Assembly: GCF_016863115.1 (NCBI RefSeq)
Contig: NZ_BOOG01000008.1
Coordinates: forward strand, 1-64,000
Direction of reading: 5' to 3'
From: Sphaerimonospora thailandensis
GTDB lineage: Bacteria > Actinomycetota > Actinomycetes > Streptosporangiales > Streptosporangiaceae
DNA length: 64,000 nucleotides
The notes under the pieces are model-generated. The model was not told where the DNA came from and did no database searches. It was given only the letters and a program-made list of their open reading frames with translations. Below are positions 25,955-33,626 of this stretch, piece by piece. A program made the translations under genes and the position numbers. Numbering within the stretch: position 1 is the first letter of the stretch; the number at the start of each line of letters is the position of its first letter.

Positions 25955-27142
25955 CTACAGCGAGCGGGCGGGGACGGGGGCGGGTTCGGCCGGGAGGTCC
26001 GGCGCGCCGAGGGCGACCTGCTGCGGGCCGCGCCGTACGACCCGGGCGATCAGGACGTAGTCGACCACGGCGAGCAGCCCGAGCAGGCCGGCGAAGGCGG
26101 CGAGGGAGACGGTCAGCCCGCCCGTGGTCATGCCCGGGGTCAGCGCGTCGGCCACGCGGAGCCTGCCGTACACGATCCAGGGCTGGCGGCCGACCTCGCG
26201 GGCGATCCAGCCGGCGATCGCCGCCACGAACGGCAGCGGCGTCATGAGCATGAGGATCGGGTGGAGCCATCGCCAGCGGGCCAGCAGGTCGCGGAAGAGC
26301 AGCGGCAGCAGCACGAACATCACGGCGAACTGCCCGAGCTGCCCTATCATGATCATGATGCCGAGCGCCATGCCCGGAGCCACCCCGTGGAACTTGTCCG
26401 GCTGGATGACGCCGACCGGTCCGAACTGGGCGTACCCGAACCCCACGGTGAACAGCGAGCCGACGAACGCGGTCACGACGCCGATCCGCAGCGACCGGAC
26501 GAAGAACTCACGTTCGGCTGTCCTCCTGAAGAGGTGATAGGCGCTCGCTCCCATGACCACGAAGCCGCCGGTCCACAGCCCGGCGCTGATCACGTGGGGG
26601 AGTGAGAAGGCGAGGCTCGGGTTGGTGAGCAGCGCGCCGAAGTCGCGCAGTGCCAGCCTGCCTCCCTGCTCGACCGCGGCGGCGGGATGTTGCAGGAAGG
26701 AGTTGGCCACCATGACGAAGAACGCGGAGGCGTAGGCGGTCAGCGTCACCAGCCAGATGCAGGCCAGATGCGCCCTCTTGGGCAGCCGGTGCCAGCCGAA
26801 GATCCACAGGCCGAGGAACGTGGATTCGAGGAAGAAGGCCAGCAGCGTCTCCATGGCGAGCGGGGCTCCGAAGACGTCGCCCGCGTAGTGCGACAGGCCG
26901 CTCCAGTTCAATCCGAACTGGAACTCCATCACCAGGCCGGTGAAGATGCCGAGTGCGTAATTGATCACGTATATCTGCCCCCAGAAGCGGGTCATCCGCT
27001 CGTGCAGGGGGTTACCGCTCAGCACGTGACGGGTGTTCATGATCGCCACGAGGGGGGCCAGTCCCAGCGTGAGCACCACGAACAGGAAGTGGAGGCTTCC
27101 CGTCACGGCGAACTGCAGCCGGGCGAGGTCGACGACGTCCAT
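25955..27142 (-). CDS. cydA: Cytochrome bd oxidase subunit I, short form with altered Q-loop
   Basis: A 395-residue protein of the CydA family. Heme-ligand regions are present: the N-terminal His in SLHFLFVVLTLGL, HVISAGLWTGGF for the b558 His, and VGRQPWIVYGRLRVADALTP. The usual length is about 450-520. The missing part is mainly the periplasmic Q-loop: where quinol-binding CydA has a QPxKxAAxE block, this protein reads QPDKFHGVAPG, without the Glu. The start ATG lies just inside the PadR palindrome region, and it leads the cydABDC operon. It is probably a low-oxygen terminal oxidase; the electron donor is uncertain. Confidence 0.88.
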   Translation of the reverse strand: MDVVDLARLQFAVTGSLHFLFVVLTLGLAPLVAIMNTRHVLSGNPLHERMTRFWGQIYVINYALGIFTGLVMEFQFGLNWSGLSHYAGDVFGAPLAMETLLAFFLESTFLGLWIFGWHRLPKRAHLACIWLVTLTAYASAFFVMVANSFLQHPAAAVEQGGRLALRDFGALLTNPSLAFSLPHVISAGLWTGGFVVMGASAYHLFRRTAEREFFVRSLRIGVVTAFVGSLFTVGFGYAQFGPVGVIQPDKFHGVAPGMALGIMIMIGQLGQFAVMFVLLPLLFRDLLARWRWLHPILMLMTPLPFVAAIAGWIAREVGRQPWIVYGRLRVADALTPGMTTGGLTVSLAAFAGLLGLLAVVDYVLIARVVRRGPQQVALGAPDLPAEPAPVPARSL

Positions 27143-27154
27143 ACGACTCCCTGA

Positions 27155-27188
27155 TAAGTAGACAGCCTACATGTAGGTAGCCTACTTA
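27155..27188. promoter_or_regulatory. Composite palindrome between cydA and padR
   Basis: TAAGTAG (27155-27161) and CTACTTA (27182-27188) enclose a perfect inner palindrome CCTACATGTAGG (27166-27177). It lies 13 bases from the cydA start and 39 from the divergent padR start, the expected place for a PadR operator controlling both directions. Confidence 0.7.
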
Positions 27189-27226
27189 TAGACTGGACGT
27201 ATGGAGGACCGGGATAGGCTGCGAGC

Positions 27227-27550
27227 GTGAACGCCGACGAACTCCGCGGGCACATGGACGCCCTGCTGCTCTCCGTACTGGAGGGGGAGTCGCTGCACGG
27301 CTATGCGATCATCGAGGAATTGCGCGAACGTAGCGGCGGCGAGCTCACCGTGCCGACCGGCACTGTCTATCCGGCGCTGCGGCGGCTTGAGAGTGCGGGA
27401 CTGCTCGCCGGTGAATGGGTGACCGCGGGAGGTCGCAGGCGCCGCACCTACCGGCTCACCGACGCGGGCCGCAGAGCTCTGGCCGGGGAGCGCTCGGCGT
27501 GGCGGTCGTTCACACGTACGATCGGGAGCGTGCTTGATCCGCTGCGCTGA
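27227..27550 (+). CDS. PadR-family transcriptional regulator
   Basis: A 107-residue winged-helix protein of the PadR short subfamily: DALLLSVLEGESLHGYAI, then the recognition region LTVPTGTVYPALRRLESAGLL and the wing GGRRRRTYRLTDAGR. It probably represses the divergent cydABDC operon and itself through the palindrome at 27155-27188; the signal is unknown. The GTG start has no strong ribosome site. Its 3' end overlaps the convergent HAAS-domain gene by 41 bases. Confidence 0.88.
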   Translation: MNADELRGHMDALLLSVLEGESLHGYAIIEELRERSGGELTVPTGTVYPALRRLESAGLLAGEWVTAGGRRRRTYRLTDAGRRALAGERSAWRSFTRTIGSVLDPLR

Positions 27551-28223
27551 GGGCGGCGGGAGAGGTGAACCGGAGGCAGAGTGTGGCGCTGCGGAGCTGC
27601 CACAGCCATATGGCGTAGCTGACGATGGTCAGGGCAATGCCGGGCCATTCGTCCGCGATGTCCGATGTGCCGCGGGTGAGGCTCAGGGCCGCGCACATCG
27701 CGACGAGCACCGGCATCCCAAGCCACACCAGAAGCCCCAGCGCCCGAGTGATCAGCGCGGGGCGGTGCAGCCGCCGCAGCCCGCGGCCGAGTGCCAGCAG
27801 CGCGAGAGCACCGACCACGCCCGTGAGGAGCTGGCTGTAGTCCACCACCCTGGCCAGCACGCCGAACCAGGCGGGCTTGACCGCCATCACGGAGGGAGGC
27901 TCGGGGAAGATCTTCCACATGAGGTTCCACATCAGCGTCATCGGCGGCACGCTGAGGAACAGCAGGAGCGCGGTCCGGCGGCCCTGCCCCACCGCGAGCT
28001 CCCGCTGGAACTCCGGCGCGACCTCGGGCACCCGGCCGAAATCCTCGACTGCCAGCCGTTCGGCCTCCGCCCGTGTGAAGCCCTCGGACTGGTAGGCATC
28101 TGCGGCGTCCAGCAGGCCGTCGCGTGCCTCGGCGATCAGGTCCCGCTTGGTCCCTCCCGGCCCCCTCAGGGTGGAGCGCAGCGCGGTCACGTACTCATCG
28201 ATCGGATCCGCTTCGGGCATCAT
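27510..28223 (-). CDS. HAAS-domain membrane protein
   Basis: A 237-residue protein. Residues 1-75 form a cytoplasmic helical domain (IDEYVTALRSTLRG, then AEAERLAVEDFG) of the HAAS type, which is often encoded next to PadR regulators. Four or so membrane helices follow. In other loci PadR genes are cotranscribed with HAAS proteins that pass on a signal; here the two genes are convergent and overlap by 41 bases at their 3' ends. ATG 28223 has GAGG upstream. The function is not known beyond a possible link to envelope sensing. Confidence 0.7.
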   Translation of the reverse strand: MMPEADPIDEYVTALRSTLRGPGGTKRDLIAEARDGLLDAADAYQSEGFTRAEAERLAVEDFGRVPEVAPEFQRELAVGQGRRTALLLFLSVPPMTLMWNLMWKIFPEPPSVMAVKPAWFGVLARVVDYSQLLTGVVGALALLALGRGLRRLHRPALITRALGLLVWLGMPVLVAMCAALSLTRGTSDIADEWPGIALTIVSYAIWLWQLRSATLCLRFTSPAALSAADQARSRSYV

Positions 28224-28259
28224 CCTTCCCACCTCGCAAGCGTATTGCGAGGAACGACA

Positions 28260-28291
28260 GGGCGGCATCAGGGTCAACCCTGATGCCGCCC
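28260..28291 (-). terminator. Terminator downstream of the dioxygenase gene
   Basis: GGGCGGCATCAGGG (28260-28273) pairs perfectly over 14 bases with CCCTGATGCCGCCC (28278-28291) across a TCAA loop. It lies 22 bases past the dioxygenase stop. It also lies just upstream of the HAAS gene, so it insulates that gene. Confidence 0.85.
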
Positions 28292-28313
28292 CGAGCGGGG
28301 TGACGAGCCTGCG

Positions 28314-29168
28314 TCAGATGCGCTGCCAGAGGGCCGGGACGATCGGGGGCTCCCAGCCGACCAGGGCCGTGTGCCCCTGGATGCACCGGTAGGTCGAGCC
28401 TCCGTAGGTCACCGTGGCGCCGGCCTGGTAGGTCGTACCGGCCTGCCAGGTGCCCCCGCCGGGCGGCGGGCTGTTGGGCGGCGTGGGGGTCGGGGACGGG
28501 CTGTTGGGCGGCGGGGTCGGGCCGGGGCTGGTCGGCGGCGTGCCGACGACGTTGAGCACGAAGTCGAACGTGGCCTCCCTGCCGGAGCCGTTCGCCCGCA
28601 CGTTCATGAGCAGCCGGGAATCGTAGAGCGAGTCCGTGTTGTTGCGCGGCTCGCCCGGGAAGTAGGTCTGCGTGGTGAGGATCGGCTTGTTCGGGGCCTG
28701 GAGCTTGACGTGGAGGTGCCGGGTGCGGCCGGGGTAGAGGCCGGGCACGATCGTGGTGAGCTTGTACCTGCCCTGGGAGTCCGTGAACTGGTGCCCCCGG
28801 AAGGTGTAGCCCTGCATGTCGTAGTTGCCGTACGCGTCCGCCTGCCAGAAGTCGAGCAGCACGTTGGCGAGCGGCACGCAGTTGACGCCGAACACGTAAC
28901 CGCTGACGGTGAGCAGCGTGCCGGAGCCGGGCAGGGTGGAGCGCAACGGTGAGCTGGGCTTGAAGTAGGGGCCCTCCATCTGCGCCGGCGTGTTCCCGCC
29001 GCTGTCGCCGCAGAATGGGGTGGGCTCCAACGGCTCACCCTTCTCCACGGCGGCCCGGGCCAGCGGGGTGGCCCCGAGGAGGAGGGGGATCGGGGCGGCC
29101 ACGAGGGCCGCCTTCATGAAGGACTTGCGGCTGATGCCCTCGGGTTCGTTGGCGCTGTCGGCGGCCAT
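28314..29168 (-). CDS. Secreted intradiol dioxygenase fused to a carbohydrate-binding module
   Basis: A 284-residue exported protein. An N-terminal Tat-like signal (SRKSFMK then a hydrophobic stretch to ARA near 40) is followed by an intradiol ring-cleavage dioxygenase domain (about 55-205) with the metal-ligand regions YGNYDMQGY and GLYPGRTRHLHVKL (Tyr and two His). A Pro/Ser/Thr linker (about 210-240) leads to a CBM5/12-type module (GTWQAGTTYQAGATVTYGG to ALWQRI) that binds chitin or cellulose. A similar fusion is known in a cellulose-degrading Streptomyces (SirexAA-E), where it cleaves catechols from lignin breakdown. ATG 29168 fits the signal peptide. Confidence 0.88.
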   Translation of the reverse strand: MAADSANEPEGISRKSFMKAALVAAPIPLLLGATPLARAAVEKGEPLEPTPFCGDSGGNTPAQMEGPYFKPSSPLRSTLPGSGTLLTVSGYVFGVNCVPLANVLLDFWQADAYGNYDMQGYTFRGHQFTDSQGRYKLTTIVPGLYPGRTRHLHVKLQAPNKPILTTQTYFPGEPRNNTDSLYDSRLLMNVRANGSGREATFDFVLNVVGTPPTSPGPTPPPNSPSPTPTPPNSPPPGGGTWQAGTTYQAGATVTYGGSTYRCIQGHTALVGWEPPIVPALWQRI

Positions 29169-29695
29169 GACTGTGTGTCTCCTTCGACCTGGGGGGATGA
29201 GCGCGATCGCAACCTGTCGAACGGTGACGACCCGACGAGGCTGGTCGAGGACAGGCACCGCTCGTGCGTGGGTAGATCGCGGTGCCTGGCGTGATCGATG
29301 CTAGCTCCGGGCGGGAAACGTGAATACTAGATAAAGCTCCATAACGCCGTGATATGATCCCATATAGCAAATAGCTTATCTGTGGGCAAATGTCCGATTC
29401 TGTGGAAAACGACGGTGGCCCCTGCGTGCGGGGTCCAACGTCCCGCCGGTCTCGTGACCTTGTGACTCTCGATCCAGGGCCGTACAGCAGGCGATGAGCG
29501 GGGATCGCCCATGGCAATGTGAGGGCCGTGGGGGACTGGACATCCCCGGAAATTGGGAGATGGCGGGGCGGAACCGGACCGTTGCCCGGATACCCTGGCT
29601 GAGAGGAATCCCGGCTTCCCGAACCGTCGCCCGTCCCCCCGGGGCGAGGTGACGGGCAGCCGTCATTGTGGCGGAAGTGGAGAGCGAGGCGGGAC
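29169..29695. promoter_or_regulatory. Divergent intergenic region with nested palindromes
   Basis: No gene is supported in these 527 bases. Three inverted repeats stand out: AGGCACCGC/GCGGTGCCT (29253-29287); an A/T-rich block with AGATAAAGCT (29329-29338) against AGCTTATCT (29373-29381); and, inside that block, ATATG-ATCC-CATAT (29352-29365). The block is unusually AT-rich for this genome and is the likely promoter/operator of the dioxygenase gene. The remainder, up to the stress-protein start, shows nothing clear. Confidence 0.5.
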
Positions 29696-30169
29696 GTGGA
29701 CCAGCCGAAAATCGTCGTGGGCATCAACGGGTCGATGGCATCGCAGGCCGCCCTGCGGTGGGCCGCCGCCGAGGGCCTGCTGCGCGGAGCGCGGGTCGAG
29801 GCCGTGTACGCCTGGGAGTGGTCGGGCGGTCTGCACGCCCCCTATGCCCCGCTGTCGAACCGAACCTGCCGGGAGGACGAGCACGCGGCCGCCATCGGCG
29901 TCGCCGAGCGGGCCGTCCGGGAACTGGGGGAGAGTCACGTCGCGCCCGCCGTCGTCGAGGGCCCGCCGGCCCAGGTCCTGCTGCGCGCGACTCTCGACGC
30001 CGACCTGCTCGTCCTCGGTGCGCACGAGGCCGAGAGCGAGCCGTACCCGGTGATCAATCCGGTGGTCACCGCCTGCCTGCTCAGGGCACACTGCCCGGTC
30101 GTCGTGGTGCTGCCGGGCGGAGAGCAGGAGCGCCACGCCGAAGCCGTGCTCGCCGGCGCCCGCTCCTGA
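29696..30169 (+). CDS. Universal stress protein (UspA family), single domain
   Basis: A 157-residue protein with one Usp domain: KIVVGINGSMASQAALRWAA at the N-terminus and LVLGAHE near the middle. The usual ATP-binding pattern G2xG9xS/T is not clear at the C-terminus, which reads VNPVVTACLLRAHCPVVVVLPGG at its end, partly conserved. GTG 29696 is chosen because GAGCGAGG precedes it; an upstream start at 29666 would add residues unlike the family. Role: general stress or dormancy. Convergent with ctaD. Confidence 0.82.
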   Translation: MDQPKIVVGINGSMASQAALRWAAAEGLLRGARVEAVYAWEWSGGLHAPYAPLSNRTCREDEHAAAIGVAERAVRELGESHVAPAVVEGPPAQVLLRATLDADLLVLGAHEAESEPYPVINPVVTACLLRAHCPVVVVLPGGEQERHAEAVLAGARS

Positions 30170-30186
30170 CCCACAGCCCCCCGGCC

Positions 30187-30208
30187 GTGATCTTGCGAAT
30201 ACTCGCAG
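30187..30208 (+). repeat. 22-base palindromic interspersed repeat, copy 1
   Basis: Begins GTGATCTTGCGA and ends CTCGCAG, with TGCGA-ATAC-TCGCA forming a small hairpin. Three related copies lie near 32442, 32494 and 32547. This copy is between convergent stress-protein and ctaD genes. Confidence 0.7.
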
Positions 30209-30225
30209 CCGCGGAACCCGCGTCG

Positions 30226-31908
30226 TCACACGTCGATCGCGTCGCGTTCGGTCTGCGGGGGCTGACCGGGCCCGCCGCCGAGGCGCGGGTAGTGGAGATC
30301 GAACGCGGGCCGCTCCGACCGGATCGGCGGGATGGAGACGAAGTTGTGGCGCGGGGGCGGGCATGAGGTGGTCCACTCCAGGGAGTTGCCGGAACCCCAG
30401 GGGTCGTCCACGGTGACGCGCTCACCGCGCCGCGCGGTCAGCCAGATGTTGAGCAGGAACGGCAGGTTCGACAGCCCGAGCAGGAAGGCGCCCACGCTGG
30501 AGATCTGGTTGAGGGTGGTGAAGCCGTCGACCGGCGAGTAGTCGCCGTACCGCCGTGGCATGCCGATGACGCCCAGCCAGTGCTGTACGAGGAACGTCAC
30601 CTGGAAGCCGATGAACACCATCCAGAAGTGGACCTGCCCGAGCTTTTCGTTGAGCATCGTGCCGGTGAGCTTCGGCCACCAGAAGTAGAAGCCGGCGAAC
30701 ATCGCGAACACCACGGTGCCGAAGACGACGTAGTGGAAGTGGGCGACGACGAAGTAGGTGTCGGTGACGTGGAAGTCCAGCGGCGGCGACGCCAGGATCA
30801 CCCCGGTGAGCCCGCCGAACAGGAACGTCACCAGGAACCCGACGGCGAACAGCATCGGCGTCTCGAACGTCAGATGGCCCCGCCACATCGTGCCGACCCA
30901 GTTGAAGAACTTCACCCCGGTCGGCACCGCGATCAGGAAGGACATGAGCGAGAAGAACGGCAGCAGGACCTGGCCGGTGGCGAACATGTGGTGCGCCCAG
31001 ACGGTCGCCGACAGCACGGTGATGGCCATCGTGGCGCCCACCAGGCCGACGTAGCCGAACAGCGGTTTGCGGCTGAACACGGGGATGACCTCGGTGATGA
31101 TCCCGAAGAACGGCAGCGCGATGATGTAGACCTCGGGATGGCCGAAGAACCAGAACAGGTGCTGCCAGATGATCGGGCCGCCGGTCTGCGCGTCGAAGAT
31201 GTGCGTCCCGAGCTTGCGGTCGGCCTCCAGGGCGAGCAGTGCGGCGGCCAGCACCGGGAACGCCAGCAGCACGAGGATCCCGGTGAAAAGCACATTCCAT
31301 GTGAACAGCGGCATCCGGAACATCGTCATGCCGGGGGCGCGCATCCCGACGATCGTGGTGATGAAGTTGACCGAGCCGAGGATCGTGCCGACCCCGGCCA
31401 GCGCGAGCCCCATGATCCACAGGTCCCCGCCGATCTGCGGACTGTACGCGGAGGTGGCCAGCGGCGCGTAGGCCGTCCAGCCGAAGGCGGGGGCGCCGCC
31501 CATCGCGAAGCCGCTCATGGTGATCAGTCCGCCGAACAGGAACAGCCAGAAGCTCACCATGTTCAGCCGGGGGAACGCCACGTCCGGAGCGCCGATCTGC
31601 AACGGCATGATCGCGTTGGCGAAGCCGGCGAACAGCGGTGTCGCGAACAGCAGCAGCATGATCGTGCCGTGCATGGTGAACATCTCGTTGTACGCGCTCA
31701 GGTTGACGAACTGCAGCCCCGGCTGGAGTAACTCGGCGCGGATCACCATGGCCATCGCGCCGCCTATCAGGAAGAAGGCGAACGAGGTGATCAGATACAT
31801 GTGCCCGATCACCTTGTGATCGGTGCTGGACAGCCAGGAGGCGACGACCGAGCCCAGGCGGCGTCCCCGCTCTGGAAGGATGGTGGGCCGAGCGGCCTGC
31901 GTGGTCAT
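30226..31908 (-). CDS. ctaD: Cytochrome c oxidase subunit I
   Basis: A 560-residue membrane protein with 12 hydrophobic segments, the catalytic subunit of the aa3-type oxidase. Visible landmarks: [10 protein letters not shown] (heme ligand His), [14 protein letters not shown] (CuB His and cross-linked Tyr), WAHHMFATG (CuB His pair) and [10 protein letters not shown] (heme a/a3 His pair). It stands alone, as often in actinobacteria, where the other aa3/bcc genes are elsewhere. The ATG start is supported by AAAGGAG upstream on the minus strand. Confidence 0.96.
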   Translation of the reverse strand: MTTQAARPTILPERGRRLGSVVASWLSSTDHKVIGHMYLITSFAFFLIGGAMAMVIRAELLQPGLQFVNLSAYNEMFTMHGTIMLLLFATPLFAGFANAIMPLQIGAPDVAFPRLNMVSFWLFLFGGLITMSGFAMGGAPAFGWTAYAPLATSAYSPQIGGDLWIMGLALAGVGTILGSVNFITTIVGMRAPGMTMFRMPLFTWNVLFTGILVLLAFPVLAAALLALEADRKLGTHIFDAQTGGPIIWQHLFWFFGHPEVYIIALPFFGIITEVIPVFSRKPLFGYVGLVGATMAITVLSATVWAHHMFATGQVLLPFFSLMSFLIAVPTGVKFFNWVGTMWRGHLTFETPMLFAVGFLVTFLFGGLTGVILASPPLDFHVTDTYFVVAHFHYVVFGTVVFAMFAGFYFWWPKLTGTMLNEKLGQVHFWMVFIGFQVTFLVQHWLGVIGMPRRYGDYSPVDGFTTLNQISSVGAFLLGLSNLPFLLNIWLTARRGERVTVDDPWGSGNSLEWTTSCPPPRHNFVSIPPIRSERPAFDLHYPRLGGGPGQPPQTERDAIDV

Positions 31909-32054
31909 GTGGCACGGCTCCTTTCGGTGAAGGAGATCCCCCTGCCCAGTGCCCTGCCCCGTCAGGCGTGCGTCACACGAGCCTCACCGGGGTAGGAATG
32001 CCCGAATCCTGGGGTTGGTTATGCCCGCTGAAGACCGGATGAAAGGAGTCGCCC

Positions 32055-32420
32055 GTGGCGACCATTGAGGTGACCGAGAAGAACTTCAACGAAATCACCG
32101 AAACGGGCATCGTACTGCTCGACTTCTGGGCCTCCTGGTGCGGACCCTGCCGCTCCTTCGCACCGATCTTCGAGAGCGCATCCGAACAGCACTCGGACAT
32201 CAAGTTCGGCAAGATCGATACGGATGCGCAGCCTGCGCTGTCTCAGGCGTTCAGCATCCAGGCGATTCCCACGATCATGGCGATCCGGGACGGCATCCAG
32301 GTCTTCGCCCAGCCCGGCGCGCTGCCCGCCCCGGCGCTCGAAGACCTGATCAAGCAGCTGCGCGCCCTCGACATGGACGCGGTCCGCGCCGAGGTCGAGG
32401 CCCAGAGCGGCGGCAAGTGA
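32055..32420 (+). CDS. trxA: Thioredoxin
   Basis: A 121-residue thioredoxin with the active site [13 protein letters not shown] (Cys-Gly-Pro-Cys) and the cis-Pro region [10 protein letters not shown]. It lacks a signal peptide, so acts in the cytoplasm as a disulfide reductant. It is about 12 residues longer than the classic protein at the C-terminus. The GTG start has AGGAG six bases upstream. No trxB lies nearby. Confidence 0.93.
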   Translation: MATIEVTEKNFNEITETGIVLLDFWASWCGPCRSFAPIFESASEQHSDIKFGKIDTDAQPALSQAFSIQAIPTIMAIRDGIQVFAQPGALPAPALEDLIKQLRALDMDAVRAEVEAQSGGK

Positions 32421-32441
32421 CGGACCCCTCACCCCCAGGGC

Positions 32442-32463
32442 GTGATCTTGCGATTGCTCGCAG
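32442..32463 (+). repeat. 22-base palindromic interspersed repeat, copy 2
   Basis: GTGATCTTGCGA...CTCGCAG with TGCGA-TTGC-TCGCA hairpin; differs from copy 1 only in the central bases. It follows trxA by 21 bases. Confidence 0.7.
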
Positions 32464-32493
32464 AAAACGCCCTGACCTGCGCCGTTCACTTCT

Positions 32494-32515
32494 GTGATCT
32501 TGTAGAAACTCGCAG
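32494..32515 (+). repeat. 22-base interspersed repeat, copy 3 (diverged)
   Basis: GTGATCTTGTAGAAA then CTCGCAG. The ends match copies 1 and 2 but the left hairpin arm is mutated, so the hairpin is lost. Confidence 0.55.
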
Positions 32516-32532
32516 CAAGCCCGCCTGACGTG

Positions 32533-32580
32533 CGGAAACATCGTTCGTGATCTTGCAGTTAGATCACGGACGATGTTCCG
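32533..32580. terminator. Long hairpin between trxA and a Gfo/Idh gene, containing repeat copy 4
   Basis: Arms CGGAAACATCGTTCGTGATC and GATCACGGACGATGTTCCG pair over about 20 bases with one bulged A and one G-T pair. The left arm includes GTGATCTTGC (from 32547), the start of the same 22-base repeat family. Located between convergent genes, it is a good bidirectional terminator candidate. Confidence 0.7.
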
Positions 32581-32592
32581 GCGCCTCGGCCG

Positions 32593-33588
32593 CTAAATTC
32601 GGGGTCTCGGCGGCAGCCCGGCCGCCTGGTAGCAGCCGTCGATCAGCCGCATCGTGGCCACCGCGTCGTCGGCGTCCGTCGGCACCGGCGTGCCCTTCCG
32701 AACGGCGGCGATGAACGCCTCCAACTGGTAGGCGAAGGACGGACGCGTGCCCGGGCGCTCGATGCGGCGGCCCGCCTCGGTCTCGATCACGATGCGGTCG
32801 TCCAGATGCGGCAGGACGTAGTTGGCCGCGGTCGCCTCACCCCGGCTTCCGACGATCCGGCAGCTCATCTCCAGGCTGTCGGCGGCCATGTGGCAGCGCG
32901 CCAGGCCGGTCGCGCCGGAGGGGAAGACCAGTTCGGCGTCGAGCCACTCGTCCACTCCCTCGGCTCCGGCGCGCTCACCCGCCCTGGCCGACACCAGGGT
33001 GGGCTCGCCACCGCCCCAGGGGGCGAGGACACGCTGGGCGTGCAGGCTGTAGCAGCCGACGTCCATCAGCGCGCCCCCGGCGAGGGCCAGGGACCACCGG
33101 GGGTCGTCCTCGGCGGGGGCCTCGATCGCCGTCGTCGTCTCGATCCGGACCAGTTCGCCCAGCTCACCCGACGCCAGCAGTTCGTGGAGCCGCCGCGTCA
33201 CCGGGTGATAGAGGTAATGGAATCCCTCCATCACCGTCACCCCCGCACGCCGTGCCGCGTCGCGCACCTCGGCGGCCTCCTCCGCGTTCGAGGCGAACGG
33301 CTTCTCCGACAGCACGTGCTTGCCGGCCTCGACGGCGGCCAGATTCCACGGGCCGTGCAGGGCGTTGGCCAGCGGGTTGTACACCGCCTCGACCTCGGGA
33401 TGGGCGAGCAGGTCGGTGTAGGTCTCGACGACGTGCTCCACGCCGTGCTCGGCGGCGAAGGCCTCGGCTCGCCGCCGGTCGCGCGCCGCCACCGCGACCA
33501 GGCGGGTGCCGGTCTGCCGCGCCGGAGCGACGATGGCGAGCGCCGAGATCCGGGCCGCGCCGAGAACGCCGAGCCGCAACGGTTCCAT
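32593..33588 (-). CDS. Gfo/Idh/MocA-family oxidoreductase
   Basis: A 331-residue NAD(P)-dependent dehydrogenase: Rossmann domain with LGVLGAARISALAIV in place of the usual GxGxxG, then the active-site Lys motif LSEKPFA and the C-terminal beta-sheet domain. Similar to D-xylose/trans-1,2-dihydrobenzenediol dehydrogenase-like proteins; the substrate is probably a sugar or polyol. It is the last gene of a three-gene minus-strand operon with the TIM-barrel isomerase and a second Gfo/Idh, divergent from lacI. ATG 33588 agrees with the family start. Confidence 0.85.
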   Translation of the reverse strand: MEPLRLGVLGAARISALAIVAPARQTGTRLVAVAARDRRRAEAFAAEHGVEHVVETYTDLLAHPEVEAVYNPLANALHGPWNLAAVEAGKHVLSEKPFASNAEEAAEVRDAARRAGVTVMEGFHYLYHPVTRRLHELLASGELGELVRIETTTAIEAPAEDDPRWSLALAGGALMDVGCYSLHAQRVLAPWGGGEPTLVSARAGERAGAEGVDEWLDAELVFPSGATGLARCHMAADSLEMSCRIVGSRGEATAANYVLPHLDDRIVIETEAGRRIERPGTRPSFAYQLEAFIAAVRKGTPVPTDADDAVATMRLIDGCYQAAGLPPRPRI

Positions 33589-33626
33589 GGTGTCCGGTCC
33601 CTTTCCCTTCCCTGACCGCAAAAGGA

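Noticed and set aside
29530-29546. GGGGACTGGACATCCCC upstream of the universal stress gene as a DevR/DosR box
   Set aside because: The arms are spaced one base too far apart and the centre does not fit the consensus, so I do not count it as a site.
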